DNA of 64,000 nucleotides from Eukaryota sp. TZLM1-RC (Eukaryota; Metamonada: BaSk clade): the NCBI GenBank assembly GCA_040285825.1, contig JAUPSS010000002.1, positions 3,596,001 to 3,660,000 on the forward strand, written 5' to 3'. Made by a program: the position numbers and the translations under genes. A model generated the notes under the pieces. The model searched no databases and was not told the origin of the DNA. It was given only the letters and a program-made list of their open reading frames with translations. Positions 20,320-30,886 of this stretch are shown piece by piece; position 1 is the stretch's first letter, and the number at the start of each line of letters is the position of its first letter.

Positions 20320-21770
20320 ATATAATTTATTGAGTTTGCACACTTGATTAGATTAAATCATAACTAATGGGACGACTATCATTAAACCAAGATTTCCTCT
20401 ACAAAATCTTGATTTGCTTGCTGTCTAGCTTCTCTAATTCGATTGAAAAACCGCAGTAATCTATTAATAATGGCAAATTGAATCCGTGAACGCCATAAAA
20501 AAATATCAAATCTTTTCATTGTTTTTTCTTTCACCATTTTTTGGAAGTCATCCAAAAAAGTTTCTATTTCAACTGATAATCTTCCATTAATCGAAAATGG
20601 GAAAGCAATAAAAACGAGCTGTGTATTTCTATCGACATTTGCCTCTTCAATGTCTTTATCATATTTTCTATGTTTCTCTCTTGCTTTAAAATCCAGAGCA
20701 GCCACCGGATTAAGTTTTCTTCTGTGAACCAAAGTATCAATTGCAACATTACATGAGACAAAGTCAACAATAGCTTCAGAATTATCAATCCAATCACAGT
20801 ATACATCACCTCTATCATCAGAACCAAAATTATTCAGAGAAAGTGTTTCCTTCAGCAGGGGCTCTTTGATACACGATATCATTGCAGTTTGCGCCATATT
20901 GAAAACAGTGTCTCTAACAGCATCATGTAATGAAGAACGATAAGTTATCAATTTAGAGCAATTTAGAGCATGGCGTAAAGTGAGTTGAGGTGAATTCGAA
21001 CAAATACATTTTTCTTTTGATAATAATTGGTTAATGGGGATGTTCAAATATAATCTCATTTTTGTTACAAATGCTTCATTAGTGGCACACAATCCAAATC
21101 TTCGTGGTACAATGGTTACAAAAAGTGAAGAATCTGACGCCTTGTTTTCACAAACACCCTTTTCCAATAACAATGAGTGAAGATCTTGATTTAAAACAGC
21201 CGAGCTGCAAATATTATTATAAAGATCTTTTTCATACATTCCAGTCAATCTTTTCTGTAATGTTCGAAGAGTGTACTTCAAATTTAAAACATTTTTTTCT
21301 GGAATATTGCCATTGAATGATTGGGGAAAACATCGACCCCATTTTTCTACATCAATTCTTGAAATTTCTTCATTTAATGCAAAAACAGTGGAACTTTGCG
21401 TTGTCATCAATAAATCTTCCCAATCTGCAAATCTTTCGGAAAACTCAAAGATTGCATTTCTGCATCCACCAACAAAAGCACACGAGGTAATAATAGAAGC
21501 CTTCGTCCACCCTAAACCGCCATAATGTGGACTAAGGTAAGCATGATTTGGAATTTGAAACATTTTACATCCCAGTAATTGAGACAGAACCTTTGCCGTA
21601 ACTCATTAAACTTTTGAGCCAAAGGTCTAGTGACGAGAGGATTTGTAGATCGAAATATATGATTAAAATTGGAACTAAAACACAGTCTTATAATGGTAAA
21701 TTTGATGTGTTGTTTTATATCTAAATTCATCATTCGGTCAATTTTATATAATTGAATTAACATTTATGAG
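20320..21770 (-). mobile_element. LINE-II retrotransposon, 5'-truncated, well preserved
   Basis: Minus strand. The 3' UTR ends with the revcomp of GATAGTCGTCCCATTAGT...CAATAAAT near 20320-20390. The 5' end lies inside the thumb near 21770, so the RT palm is missing. Very similar to the copy at 56851-57934, which implies recent mobility. No target duplication found. Confidence 0.88.
20382..21563 (-). pseudogene. LINE-II protein C-terminal two thirds
   Basis: 393 open residues: thumb (NHAYLSPHYGGLGWTKA), linker, knuckle CICSNSPQLTLRHALNC, nuclease-like core DDRGDVYCDWIDNSEAIVDF, and tail FPFSINGRLSVEIETFLDDF...FVEEILV. A one-base frame change near 21512-21570 separates it from the more upstream thumb part. 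No RT palm, so it cannot mobilise itself. Confidence 0.8.
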
Positions 21771-21796
21771 TTTTAAATATAAAGATCATGAATCAA

Positions 21797-22050
21797 GACG
21801 TTCTTGTTTTTCATCATACAATTCAATCATAGCAAGAAACAAAGCAAACTTCACTAGTGAAGTGGCTAATTGTTCTTTTGAACATTCAACGTGAAATATT
21901 GAGCTTGCAACAATGTGAGGTCTCCACCCATAATGTTTTTGTATCGTTTTACCATCATTGGACAAAGTTTTACTATCAGCTATATCATCTTTTGATTATA
22001 CACAGGTTTTGACTTGATCTGCGATAGAAGAATAAAGCTTGTCAACGTAA
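21797..22050 (-). pseudogene. fragment of an unrecognised repeated protein
   Basis: Minus strand reads VDKLYSSIADQVKTCV, a stop, then DDIADSKTLSNDGKTIQ, HYGWRPHIVASSIFHVEC and SLVKFALFLAMIELYDEKQE to a stop near 21797. The VASSIFHVEC part recurs near 44520-44560 on the plus strand next to a nuclease-like fragment, so this is likely the C-terminus of another mobile element protein. Family not recognised. Confidence 0.4.
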
Positions 22051-22909
22051 AATCACGAAATTATTTCATAAAATAATTCAATTGATAAATAAAACAGATT
22101 TTACTTTTCACAATAAAAAAATGTGAAAAAGGTTTAAATTTCAAAAATTCATCTACTATAAAAATAATTGTTAGAGTAAACTTTTCACCTAGTTTCAAAT
22201 TGTGACAAACAATCATCTTGTTTTATAAAGGTGATGTCAATCACACAAAACATCACTTTCTCAGTTGGTTGCTCCAAATACTGAATTGATTTAATTTAGT
22301 TTCGTGGGGAACAAATTGGGATGTATCCTTTGCGTGGTTATGGAGACCTAGGTATTGATAATTCAGTTTAATGAAGAAAAGTTCTCAAGAATGGTTACCG
22401 AAAGTCATGATGAAGTAATTAAATTTATCAATGAATTCAACAATTTTGAACCGGGGATTGAAAATAAAATAAAAAAGTAGAACAATATAATATAAATAAA
22501 AAACAATACAATGAATAAAGTGAATAAAAGTGTGAATTCTGACAGTTTGACAACCTCAACGAAAATTGCTTCTGATGTTACCATAGTTGGAGGGTATGGC
22601 ACCAAATCGAATGCCTTTTATAAGACTTATTCAACTTTAATAGAATCACATTTATTAAACGAATTTGTTCTTTTAGGTTTTAGCGTTTATGTGGGTTTTC
22701 ACATAAAGTAATTTCTGTATAATTTGGATGGAATGAGTAGCAGGCGAAATACTGTTGTGTCATTTTTGAAGAATAGCTTTAAGTACCACAATGCTTTTAA
22801 TGAAATTATTCAAAAACCAAAAGAAAAGCGTCACTGTTGGTTGGTATGGTTGGTAGTGTTATTATCATTGAAACAGATGATGTCTATAACAATGAAATCA
22901 GTGTCTTTT
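22051..22909. other. downstream flank of the Fanzor relic
   Basis: No protein gene seen. Holds a 37-bp string (22250-22286) also found at 4784-4820. Because Fanzor guide RNAs overlap the 3' end of their gene, 22600-22909 on the minus strand is where such an RNA would be expected, but I see no diagnostic structure. Confidence 0.35.
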
Positions 22910-24640
22910 TTACACCGATGTAGAGGGACTTAGTATTTGAGAGGTGGAAGATTTTCTTTTTGATAGCTTTTTCTTTGAACCTATGTCAACCTTGGCTCTC
23001 TGCAGGTATTCCGGTCTATCTCCACCATTTACATGTGCTTCCATCACTGCCAACATATTCAGCGAAGCATTTCGATCTCTATTCCACAAACTTTCGCATG
23101 ATTTACACATGGTAAGCCCGTGACGAATAGACATCTCATGCCTTTTCCATGGCCTAGGATTTCTGCACCATCGGAATGTTTCAACTGTTTTCTCCGCTTT
23201 CTTTCAGTTGAAACAACGGCAACATTTGGTTCGAATCTCATCAATCAAAAAGACCTTATAACCAGCCGTTTTAAATAGAATTCTCAACCCTTTTCCTTTG
23301 ATTGGTTCTTTGAATTTCATGTGTTTTCGTTGTTCCCAGTCTCCGATTCCAATAACTACTTGACTTGGATCACCAATTACTGATTTGAATCTCTGAATCA
23401 TCTTCGCCTCAGATCTTGTGCGATTAATCTCAGCCCACCATCTTAGTTTCCTAAATATTGTTTGATGATAAATTTCACCAACAATACTATTCACAAAATT
23501 CTTTTGTTTAATATACTCCATAAATCTATCAAACCTGCAGCTTTTGCAATTGAATTGGGATAAAGTTGCTTCCCAATCTACTACAGATTTATTCGTGTGA
23601 TCATTATTTGTCAAATTGAATGAGTAATCAATTTCGTGGGGAATATTCATTTCTTGAGGCACTTTTCCTCTTAATAAACTAATTGTTCTTTCAGTCATTT
23701 GATTAATTATACTGCTGTTTAAATCCATCCTTTGTTGTTGCTCTTCAGATGGTTCATAATTGGATAGATCAGTCACTCTACCAGTAGAGTTACTTATTGT
23801 GATAAGAGTGTCATTACGTATGCTGTCTCTTATTCTTTTGAATTTGGAACTTCTCGACTCAAATCTTCGTTGATTTTGAGTGTACCTGAAATGAACATAT
23901 TTATCTCTCTCAGGTTTTTTTTGAATGAGTCATTCCAGTAGCTAAATTGACAGAAAAATAGAGTAGATCAGATTTAACCGGATCAGCAGCAGCAAGGGTC
24001 ATATCTTGGAATTCAGAAGGATTGATGCTGGGGTCATCAATATATTTTTCTTTATCTTTTAATTTTTTTGCAGTTACTTTGTACTTTTTCAAGTCAATTC
24101 TAGATTGAGTGAAACTTACTGCTATTCCATCAGTCTCGATACTAGACATGATGTATTTTGAACTTTCTGAATAATGTTTAGTGTTTTTAGTCTCGTCCAT
24201 TTTACAAAAGGTATTCCATAAAACCAAATCACCAGCTTGGTCATTGCATTGGTAGGACGACCTTGGACCAAGAATGTCCTTGAATTGGACAAAGAACAAG
24301 TCCAATAAACTTGTTTTGTCAATTCTGATATACGAGGGAATACAAGAATTCTTCAAAGGCAGAGCATGAAAGAGTTTGATCTCCTCATTTTCTGGAAAAT
24401 TATTAATATAAAACAATGCTCTCAAATACAAATTTGATTTTGACGAAAAACAAACTTTGAATGCTTTTCCTTTTTGGAATTACTGGAAAGTAAATGAGGG
24501 ATCTGGTCATTAATGAAAAGCGAAGTAATTGATGAGACTTTGTTTCTCACTGCAGAAGTTTCGCCATCAATATCTCTACATCCTTCTAGAAGGAGGGATT
24601 TAATTTTGTTGATGAATGATGAGAAGTTTATCATTATCAT
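22910..24640 (-). pseudogene. Fanzor (eukaryotic TnpB-like RNA-guided nuclease), decayed
   Basis: Minus strand, about 570 codons, near the family's usual length. From the N-terminus: PLKNSCIPSYIRID (about 24310-24350), SSIETDGIAVSFTQSR (about 24110-24150), the RuvC-I block YIDD...AAADPVKSDLLYF (Asp at 23982-23984), KTYTQNQRRFE after an intron, IGIGDWEQ (RuvC-II region), GYKVFLIDEIRTKCCRC, then C-x2-C with SLWNRDRNASLNML (zinc ribbon plus RuvC-III Asp). Defects: the N-terminal frame changes near 24430-24480; a 28-bp intron at 23886-23913 has a CT instead of GT donor; and TGA 23204-23206 stops the frame inside the zinc ribbon. TnpB-like proteins cut DNA guided by an RNA from their own transposon. 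It starts 52 bp from the divergent gene at 24693. Confidence 0.88.
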
Positions 24641-24692
24641 TGAAAGCAGAAATCAATAATCATTATCAGATTATTCTTGATTGGATTTGCAA

Positions 24693-27600
24693 ATGTGGCA
24701 TTTGCTGGTCTTCTGCTCACTGTTGCTTCTGTCCTCGGTACACTGCAATACACTTTTGCTTTCAACTGGTGTTGAGGATGTTTCTCACATCAAATCTGCT
24801 CTCAGTGTTGTCGATCATGTTGAAGCTGAGCATTATGTAGATGTTGATTTGTTCGCATATACAGATGTCATTGTTGCTCTTAACTCAGGTTCTCTGAATT
24901 CTAAGGATGCCCAAGTTCTCAAAATCTTTGTGGAAAATGGAGGGCGCCTTGTCTTCTTCGGAGGAAGTACCAGTAGCTCGTTCCACGACACTCTCTCTGA
25001 AGTTATCATGTTTGAAGAAAGATCTTGGAGACAGCCTGGAACAACAGTTTCTATCTGGGATGATGCGTGCCAATTGACGACATTCCTCCAAGATTCGGTG
25101 GTCATCACAGATGAGTCTTCATTCCGTACCTTTGGAGTTGTTGCTGATCCACTTGCCCGAGTTTGCCTCCGTGACGAAACTGGTGTTCCTGCAGTATTCG
25201 CCAAGCCCTTTGGTCAGGGTGTCCTCTCCTACATCAATCTCTCTCCCGATGCAAAGTTTTACCAATCATCGTCCACTCAGACCTTCCTCCGTCATCTTCT
25301 CTCCAATGCTTTGCTCCTCTCTGCTGGTCAAGCTAAATGGGATAGACCTGATGCTTTGATGGTGTATAGCATTGTCAGTGATCGTTACATGCAGACAACC
25401 ATTTTCGAAACATTGGTAGCCAACCACTACAAACATGGCTATCGCTCCTATGACGTGATTTACACCAATAACTTTGACAAATTACCCCTGTCTGAGTACA
25501 AACACGTAAATCTCTATATTAATGGTAACAGCCACTCTACCTCGACTTTCAAGGCCCTCTATGATGCTGTTGACAAAGGCCTGAAGCTTACAGTTTTTGG
25601 TGGGTCAACCGGGCTGTCCTCTGCATTGTCCAATAGTAATTTGCTGAAAACCAATACGATGTCTTCATCATGGTTTTCATCCAAGGGTGTTTATCTTTCA
25701 GATTTGCCTAATCATCCATTAACAGAAGGTTTGAATGTGGATTTGTCGTTTATAGATACTTCTATCGGTAAGTATTCTGTAAAAGTCACGGATCCAAATG
25801 CCACTGTTGCTCTTCGTAATGCTGATGGATGGCCGTTTCTACTAACCAAGCAGATTGGTAAAGGTTTCATAACCTTTTCCACTTTTACAACAGTAAACGA
25901 GCTCAAACCACTTGATAAACATTCCTTGTTGAAGATTGTAGACAATTGTTTCTCATTGAGATACCGAGAAGCTGAGTATATCACTCATGAGGTTCTTTTA
26001 ATTCAAACTTTTTCTGCTGAAAGTCCTGTGGATTTACTACCTACTGAATGGTTTTTGAGAGAAGAAGGTATTAAATATAATGTTGTTGCTACCAATGAAT
26101 ATGATGATGTCAATCCTTCTCCTTATGAAACAATCATTATTGTTTTTAATGGTGGTAGTTTTCCTTCCCAACAAATGAACATTATAAATTCTTGGTTGGA
26201 AAAAGGTAAAAGAGTCGTCTTTTATGGTGGTAGTTCCGCTTCTTCTTACCTTTCACTTATGGACTCAATGTTTATCAAGCTCCGTACTACCAGAACTCAA
26301 TGGACCCGTAGGTCGGCCGACATAGATTTGATGGTGGTAGACCCCAGTGATCCCCTGACATTTAACTTGCCAAAAGAACATTCATTCAAGAAATCCTCTT
26401 GTAGATCTTCTGCTGTTGATATTGCTGATCCCAGTGCCAGGGTCTCCATTCGACGTGAAAACGGCCTTGGCTTTCCCTTAGCTGCTACCAAGGTCGTTAG
26501 TGGTGGTGTGGTGGTCTTGATTGATTTTGCACCAGGAACAAGCTGTGATGCTGATGAGGACCGTGATTATTTCAATCAATTGTTATTGAACTCTTTGAAA
26601 ATTAAAGCCAAGGACACGGAATGGACCAGAAACAAGGTTTTGCTATCCATTACTGCCAGTAATTCTGATGATTCTCCCTTGGAAATGAAGGGGTTACACT
26701 ATGCTTTAATTGATGCTGGAATTGATTATGATTTTATTATGCCCAACTCATTTAATATTAATGATTTAGAATCTTATAGCACCTATTTCATTGCTTACAA
26801 TGGTGGCTCTTTTGCTTCAGATCAGGTTAAGGATATTGAATATCTAATGGCCAATAACAAGAGAGTCTATTTCTGGGGGGGTAGCAGATCCCAAAGTTTT
26901 AATGCTAACTTTAGAGATGTTTTCCATATCACCACCAATTACGATTGGATCTCAACTGGACTTCCTCATCTAGAATCATTTGAAACTGGCAGATTCAACA
27001 CCAAACTTCCATTCAACGCTACCTTTGACAAGACTTTGAAGTATTGCATTCGTCCAAGTGGTCGTGACGGAGTGATCTACCAACGTAATGGTGATGGTTA
27101 TGGCGCTGTTGCTTGTAAATCTACTCAGGATTGGGGTAATTCTATCTTTGCTTTAACAACTTTTGTTCCTGATTTTGATAGAAATTCTTCACTCTTTTCC
27201 TATGTTCGTCAATTGGTGCTCAATTTCTTCCAATTGGCACCATCTGATTGTAAATCTCGTAAAAGAAACCATGCAATTCAACTAAGTCATTCTGAATCAA
27301 TGGTTCCTTCCCAATTCAAGACTGCTATTGATTCTGCTCAAGCTGCTTTGGGAGGAAAACCTTTCAATCTTGGCGGCAACCCTGAATTTGATTTTTATTT
27401 TGGTGATAAGGATCTCTTTAATCCTGCTGATTATCACAGTATTTTCATAATGTTAAATGGTTACGACTTTGATACTTCATTTTACGAAAGACTCAATAAC
27501 ACCATGTTGAGCTCTAGAATCAAGGTATTCTTCAGCGGAGGTAGCGGTACTTCTTCTTTTGCAGGCAATTTGAACAAGTATTTGTTACGAAACAGCTATC

Positions 27601-27896
27601 CTGGAAGATGGCAAACATCCACTCAACCAACTTATAGACTGACCTCTTCTCACGATCTCACAAGAAGTTTACCTCAGCAACATGAAGGAGATCGAAGTTC
27701 CAGAAGTTATGTTGTCAAGGTTGATGATGGTAGTGCACGAACACTAGCGGTCAATGGTGATGGAATGCCTTTCTTGGTTCAAAAGAGAGTAGGCTCGTCT
27801 GGTTTTGCTTACGTTGTTTGTCCTTTTTCGGATTGGGAAGTTCAAGATTTGTTCGTCCAAAATGTATTGATTCATAATTTTTACCTTTATTTCTAG
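24693..27896 (+). CDS. large secreted protein with five GGS-motif repeats, unknown
   Basis: 1067 residues from ATG 24693, chosen because it starts a clean signal peptide (MWHLLVFCSLLLLSSVHC). The mature part is about five repeats of 190-220 residues. Each has a strand-turn-strand core ending in a G-G-S motif: VFFGGSTSSSF, LTVFGGSTGLSS, VVFYGGSSASSY, VYFWGGSRSQSF, VFFSGGSGTSSF. Each core is preceded by NGGSF/NSGSL-type turns and followed by a DPSARV-like strand. There is no second membrane span or GPI-type tail, so it is secreted or lumenal. The alternation looks like a Rossmann-like or flavodoxin-like fold repeated in tandem. I do not recognise a family. A truncated copy of repeat 2 lies at 4828-5125. 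No introns needed. Confidence 0.9.
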   Translation: MWHLLVFCSLLLLSSVHCNTLLLSTGVEDVSHIKSALSVVDHVEAEHYVDVDLFAYTDVIVALNSGSLNSKDAQVLKIFVENGGRLVFFGGSTSSSFHDTLSEVIMFEERSWRQPGTTVSIWDDACQLTTFLQDSVVITDESSFRTFGVVADPLARVCLRDETGVPAVFAKPFGQGVLSYINLSPDAKFYQSSSTQTFLRHLLSNALLLSAGQAKWDRPDALMVYSIVSDRYMQTTIFETLVANHYKHGYRSYDVIYTNNFDKLPLSEYKHVNLYINGNSHSTSTFKALYDAVDKGLKLTVFGGSTGLSSALSNSNLLKTNTMSSSWFSSKGVYLSDLPNHPLTEGLNVDLSFIDTSIGKYSVKVTDPNATVALRNADGWPFLLTKQIGKGFITFSTFTTVNELKPLDKHSLLKIVDNCFSLRYREAEYITHEVLLIQTFSAESPVDLLPTEWFLREEGIKYNVVATNEYDDVNPSPYETIIIVFNGGSFPSQQMNIINSWLEKGKRVVFYGGSSASSYLSLMDSMFIKLRTTRTQWTRRSADIDLMVVDPSDPLTFNLPKEHSFKKSSCRSSAVDIADPSARVSIRRENGLGFPLAATKVVSGGVVVLIDFAPGTSCDADEDRDYFNQLLLNSLKIKAKDTEWTRNKVLLSITASNSDDSPLEMKGLHYALIDAGIDYDFIMPNSFNINDLESYSTYFIAYNGGSFASDQVKDIEYLMANNKRVYFWGGSRSQSFNANFRDVFHITTNYDWISTGLPHLESFETGRFNTKLPFNATFDKTLKYCIRPSGRDGVIYQRNGDGYGAVACKSTQDWGNSIFALTTFVPDFDRNSSLFSYVRQLVLNFFQLAPSDCKSRKRNHAIQLSHSESMVPSQFKTAIDSAQAALGGKPFNLGGNPEFDFYFGDKDLFNPADYHSIFIMLNGYDFDTSFYERLNNTMLSSRIKVFFSGGSGTSSFAGNLNKYLLRNSYPGRWQTSTQPTYRLTSSHDLTRSLPQQHEGDRSSRSYVVKVDDGSARTLAVNGDGMPFLVQKRVGSSGFAYVVCPFSDWEVQDLFVQNVLIHNFYLYF

Positions 27897-28470
27897 AGTT
27901 TTTGTCATAAATTTTGTTTTGTATACAGCTATTTTGTAATTTTTGATTGTGGTATTTTTCAAATAATGCTATAATTGTTGTACAGCTCAGTAAAGGAAAT
28001 GGGAGATCATTGAACCTCAAAATTATTTGATTTTTATAGCCGTAAAAACAATCAACAATTCTCCAACCTTTGTCAGGTCTACTAATGAGGATTAATAAGG
28101 AGATTTTATATTTGAATTAAAAATCTACTAATAAGGAATTAGGAATAGATTAATTCTAAATTTTTCTAAAAGCACTACGTTGTTGTTTCAGTTGATAATT
28201 TGTAATTCTTGGTATAATTTTCTACAACAATTTGAATGATAACTTAGTGTATGTTGTGTAAAATTTGACAGCATTCTTAGAAAAATTAATTTTTTCAACT
28301 TGTACACTTAACAAAATACTCTTTTCTAAATGGACGAAATTCATTCACAGTATTCTTGAGTTATTGCTCGTTCAGTTCTTACGTTACAGTGGTTTTTTTG
28401 CTTTTGTGAATTAGTTTGTATATTCCAAATTTAATGGTGTTTTTTTGAAGACTTAATATATTTGAATTAG
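27897..28470. other. no gene seen
   Basis: AT-rich 3' flank of the secreted protein gene. No coding or repeat signal that I can support. Confidence 0.35.
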
Positions 28471-28700
28471 AACTAATGGGGCTAAATTCAAAGAACAGAA
28501 ATTCCTCTACAAAATTCTGATCTGCTGATTTTCTCGCCATTGCTGCTGTATTTCGATGAAAGAAACAATGTAATGTAATAATTATATTATTAGAATTTGT
28601 GAGTGGCCTAAATAGATATCAAATATTTTCATTGTTGTTTCTTGAACCAAATTTTGGAAATCATTCAAAAGAACATTTTTTTATCAGTCTGCTGTTAAGA
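28470..28700 (-). mobile_element. LINE-II 3' fragment
   Basis: Minus strand: the AATTCCTCTACAAAATTCTGATC string near 28498 is the revcomp of the LINE-II C-terminal coding end, and similarity continues to about 28690 (NDFQNLV, then degenerate). Strongly mutated. Confidence 0.6.
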
Positions 28701-29440
28701 CAAAATTGAAAAAGAATAGAAACAAGCGGCGTTTGAAATTTCAACAACCGGGTGCCACCGACTGCACCTGGTGCACTGAGTGTTTTATCGGGTGAAAAAA
28801 TGAACCCCCTGCGTGACACCAAGTTGACAATTCTTGATACACACATCGAATTTGTATGTTGGTACTAGTAGTTTAATAAATCATCTTTATTAATCCAACT
28901 ATTTTGTAATACATGTCGTGCTATTGTCTGCCAACACCCATAGCCATTTACAGGTTTTGTCTGTTTATTAGGTTGTTAGTTTATTTAGGAAGAGTGGAAA
29001 GATGGGTCAGAATTTCATTAAAACCGCCTGGGTGATTTCAAACTGCTAGAAATTTATTACGAAGACAAAAGATTTTCTTTCGACTTAAGCGCTAGAGCGC
29101 AATTGTATATTAAAGTAGAATAACCTTTAATAATATAAACTAATCTAAAACTAATAAAGCTAGTCAACGCTAAATCTAGAGATTCAATAATGATGAAGAA
29201 CATCATAGAAATATGGGGTGGTTGCTTGTTATACTGTGAAACGAGAGTTCTAAAGAAACATGAAGACTCATGGTGGAACAAGATTGATATTTTATTGAAC
29301 AATTTGAATAATTGAAATTGAACCACAAGGAGTGATTGGAGTTTGTTTTTGCGTATTCATTTCTATTATTAGTTAATTTTGTAAAAATTAGAAAATAAAA
29401 CAATTACAAAATTCATTATTTGTCAGGACGTAATCTTCAA
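28701..29440. other. spacer with a GC-rich patch
   Basis: A GC-rich stretch at about 28745-28805 (GGGTGCCACCGACTGCACC) stands out in AT-rich DNA and resembles the palindromic patch at 58902. Otherwise no gene seen. Confidence 0.35.
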
Positions 29441-29700
29441 CTATGTTCAATTGTAATAATAGTGGAGCTATGGTTTGCTCTTATCAAAGCTTTCCAATTT
29501 GAAAATCTTTCAAAACTAAAATTTTTTTAGAACTCTCAAATATGTCTCTGTATCCACCGATAAAAGCACACGAAGTAAAAAAATCAATTAATTCAATGAT
29601 TTACTTTCTTTCTTTGGTTAAATATTTAATTTATTTTGAAAATTGAAAACTAGAAATCAATATCTTCTTCAAAACAAGCTTCCACACCATCAAACCGGGA
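29440..29700 (-). mobile_element. LINE fragments
   Basis: Short minus-strand matches to LINE-II (CCACCGATAAAAGCACACGA near 29555, equivalent to the CAFVGG block). A LINE-III-like 3' end (TCAAAACAAGCTTCCACACC) occurs near 29670 and again near 17040. Confidence 0.5.
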
Positions 29701-30165
29701 AGATTGACCACAGGAGGGAGAAAAAAAAATAGAGTTAGATTAACTCACTAAATGAAGATCAGCTGTTAGTTGAGGCCTGACCAGACCTTTCTGTTCTGGA
29801 AAGTATGTCGTTTCCCATCACGTGATCTTTAGTTTAAATTCTAGTTTGTATTTTTATTATCTGATTTTCTTAACTCTGTCCATAAACATCCGTTCTATTT
29901 TAGCTTATAGAATATTGTTCACGAAAGCCAACACAGCTTCACCCTCACCCGTCACGATGAATGGTGAATGGTTAACCAATCCAAACCATTGATGTAAGGC
30001 TGGGACGGGTCCATGTGCGACCCATAGAAGCGCGTCATGTCAAATGGTAACTATACTCTTAATAACAGCACAATTGAAACCTTGGGTCAAAAAGACAAAT
30101 CATTTTTGATCCAACGACATTTTTCAAAACAATCCAAACATCGAAACATTCTTTGATCACACCCA
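29701..30165. other. unresolved, possibly coding on the minus strand
   Basis: The part 29930-30120 is GC-richer than its surroundings and has two overlapping open minus-strand frames: one ends FIVTGEGEAVLAFVNNIL, the other SQPYINGLDWLTIHHSS. With short introns this could be a gene divergent from the NlpC/P60 gene, but I could not assemble it. Confidence 0.25.
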
Positions 30166-30886
30166 ATGCGTAGGTCCTTGACTGTTATCTGCCTAGTTGG
30201 CTTATTGTTCTTAACTGTGTCCAGTACTAAAACCAGTAGTGGACTTGTTCAACATGCTAGGATGGTTTGTAATTTTGCTTTCTCTTACCGTATGCCCTTG
30301 GTGAATCATGGGGGTTTGTTACTCCAACGAAATTCTGATCATTAGCTATGTCTGGGGAACGATTGGCCAGGTATTAACCGAATCAATCCTGCAACAGAAA
30401 ATCCGTCAGTACCCCGATCTCAAACCAGTTTGTTTTACCTCTGCGATTTACTCCAGAAAGAGGCAGAAATTCGAAATAAGTATCTCGGTAAGCGCACTGC
30501 CGATTGGTTTGTATTTTGTTGTTCTTTCTGATTGCAGTGTTGGACTCATCAAATCTTACTTGTGGTGGAATGGTGGAAATATTGTATGTCTACAAGATGA
30601 AGTCTAATTGCATGCTTACGATAAATCACAGGATAAAACAGCCGAGCAAATGTTTAAACTCGCCCCCAAATCAGGTCCTATCAGTTCTCTTCCCAATGTT
30701 CCTGGCCTCTGTCTTTATCTCAAAGGACACATTGGCGTCTATATTGGAGATGGATGGGCTATTGAATCCAAAGGATTCGATTACGGTGTAGTACAAGTAT
30801 GTTCAGCAATAGTTACTTATCATTAGACACGTGTCCAAGGTCGAGGTTGGACAAACTGGATGCAATGTCCTTTTATCCGATATTAG
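30166..30886 (+). CDS. secreted NlpC/P60-type cysteine peptidase, seven exons
   Basis: Exons 30166-30264, 30294-30313, 30346-30427, 30457-30506, 30538-30601, 30632-30796 and 30827-30886 give 179 residues. The introns are 29, 32, 29, 31, 30 and 30 bp, all GT-AG except the first, which ends AT. The product has a signal peptide (VICLVGLLFLTVSS), then LGESWGYVWGTIGQ, the catalytic Cys in RTADCVGLIKSYLWW, and the His in GHIGVYIGDGWAIES, in NlpC/P60 order. These enzymes cut gamma-D-Glu-diaminoacid bonds of bacterial peptidoglycan. In a protist that suggests digestion of or defence against bacteria, and a bacterial origin is usual for such genes. No single frame covers it; the Cys codon itself is split by an intron. 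The non-AG acceptor could mean a damaged allele or sequence error. Confidence 0.82.

Noticed and set aside
23146-23206. A further short intron removing the TGA in the Fanzor zinc ribbon
   Set aside because: A 33-bp GT-AG interval would keep the frame but would delete the second Cys of the conserved C-x2-C pair, so a nonsense mutation is the simpler reading.
23218-23240. GGTTCGAATCTC string like a tRNA B box
   Set aside because: It is the reverse complement of the Fanzor DEIRTK codons. No acceptor stem, A box or cloverleaf around it.
24833-25204. Minus-strand frame of 123 codons inside the secreted protein gene
   Set aside because: Antisense to a clear signal-peptide-bearing gene and without its own features.
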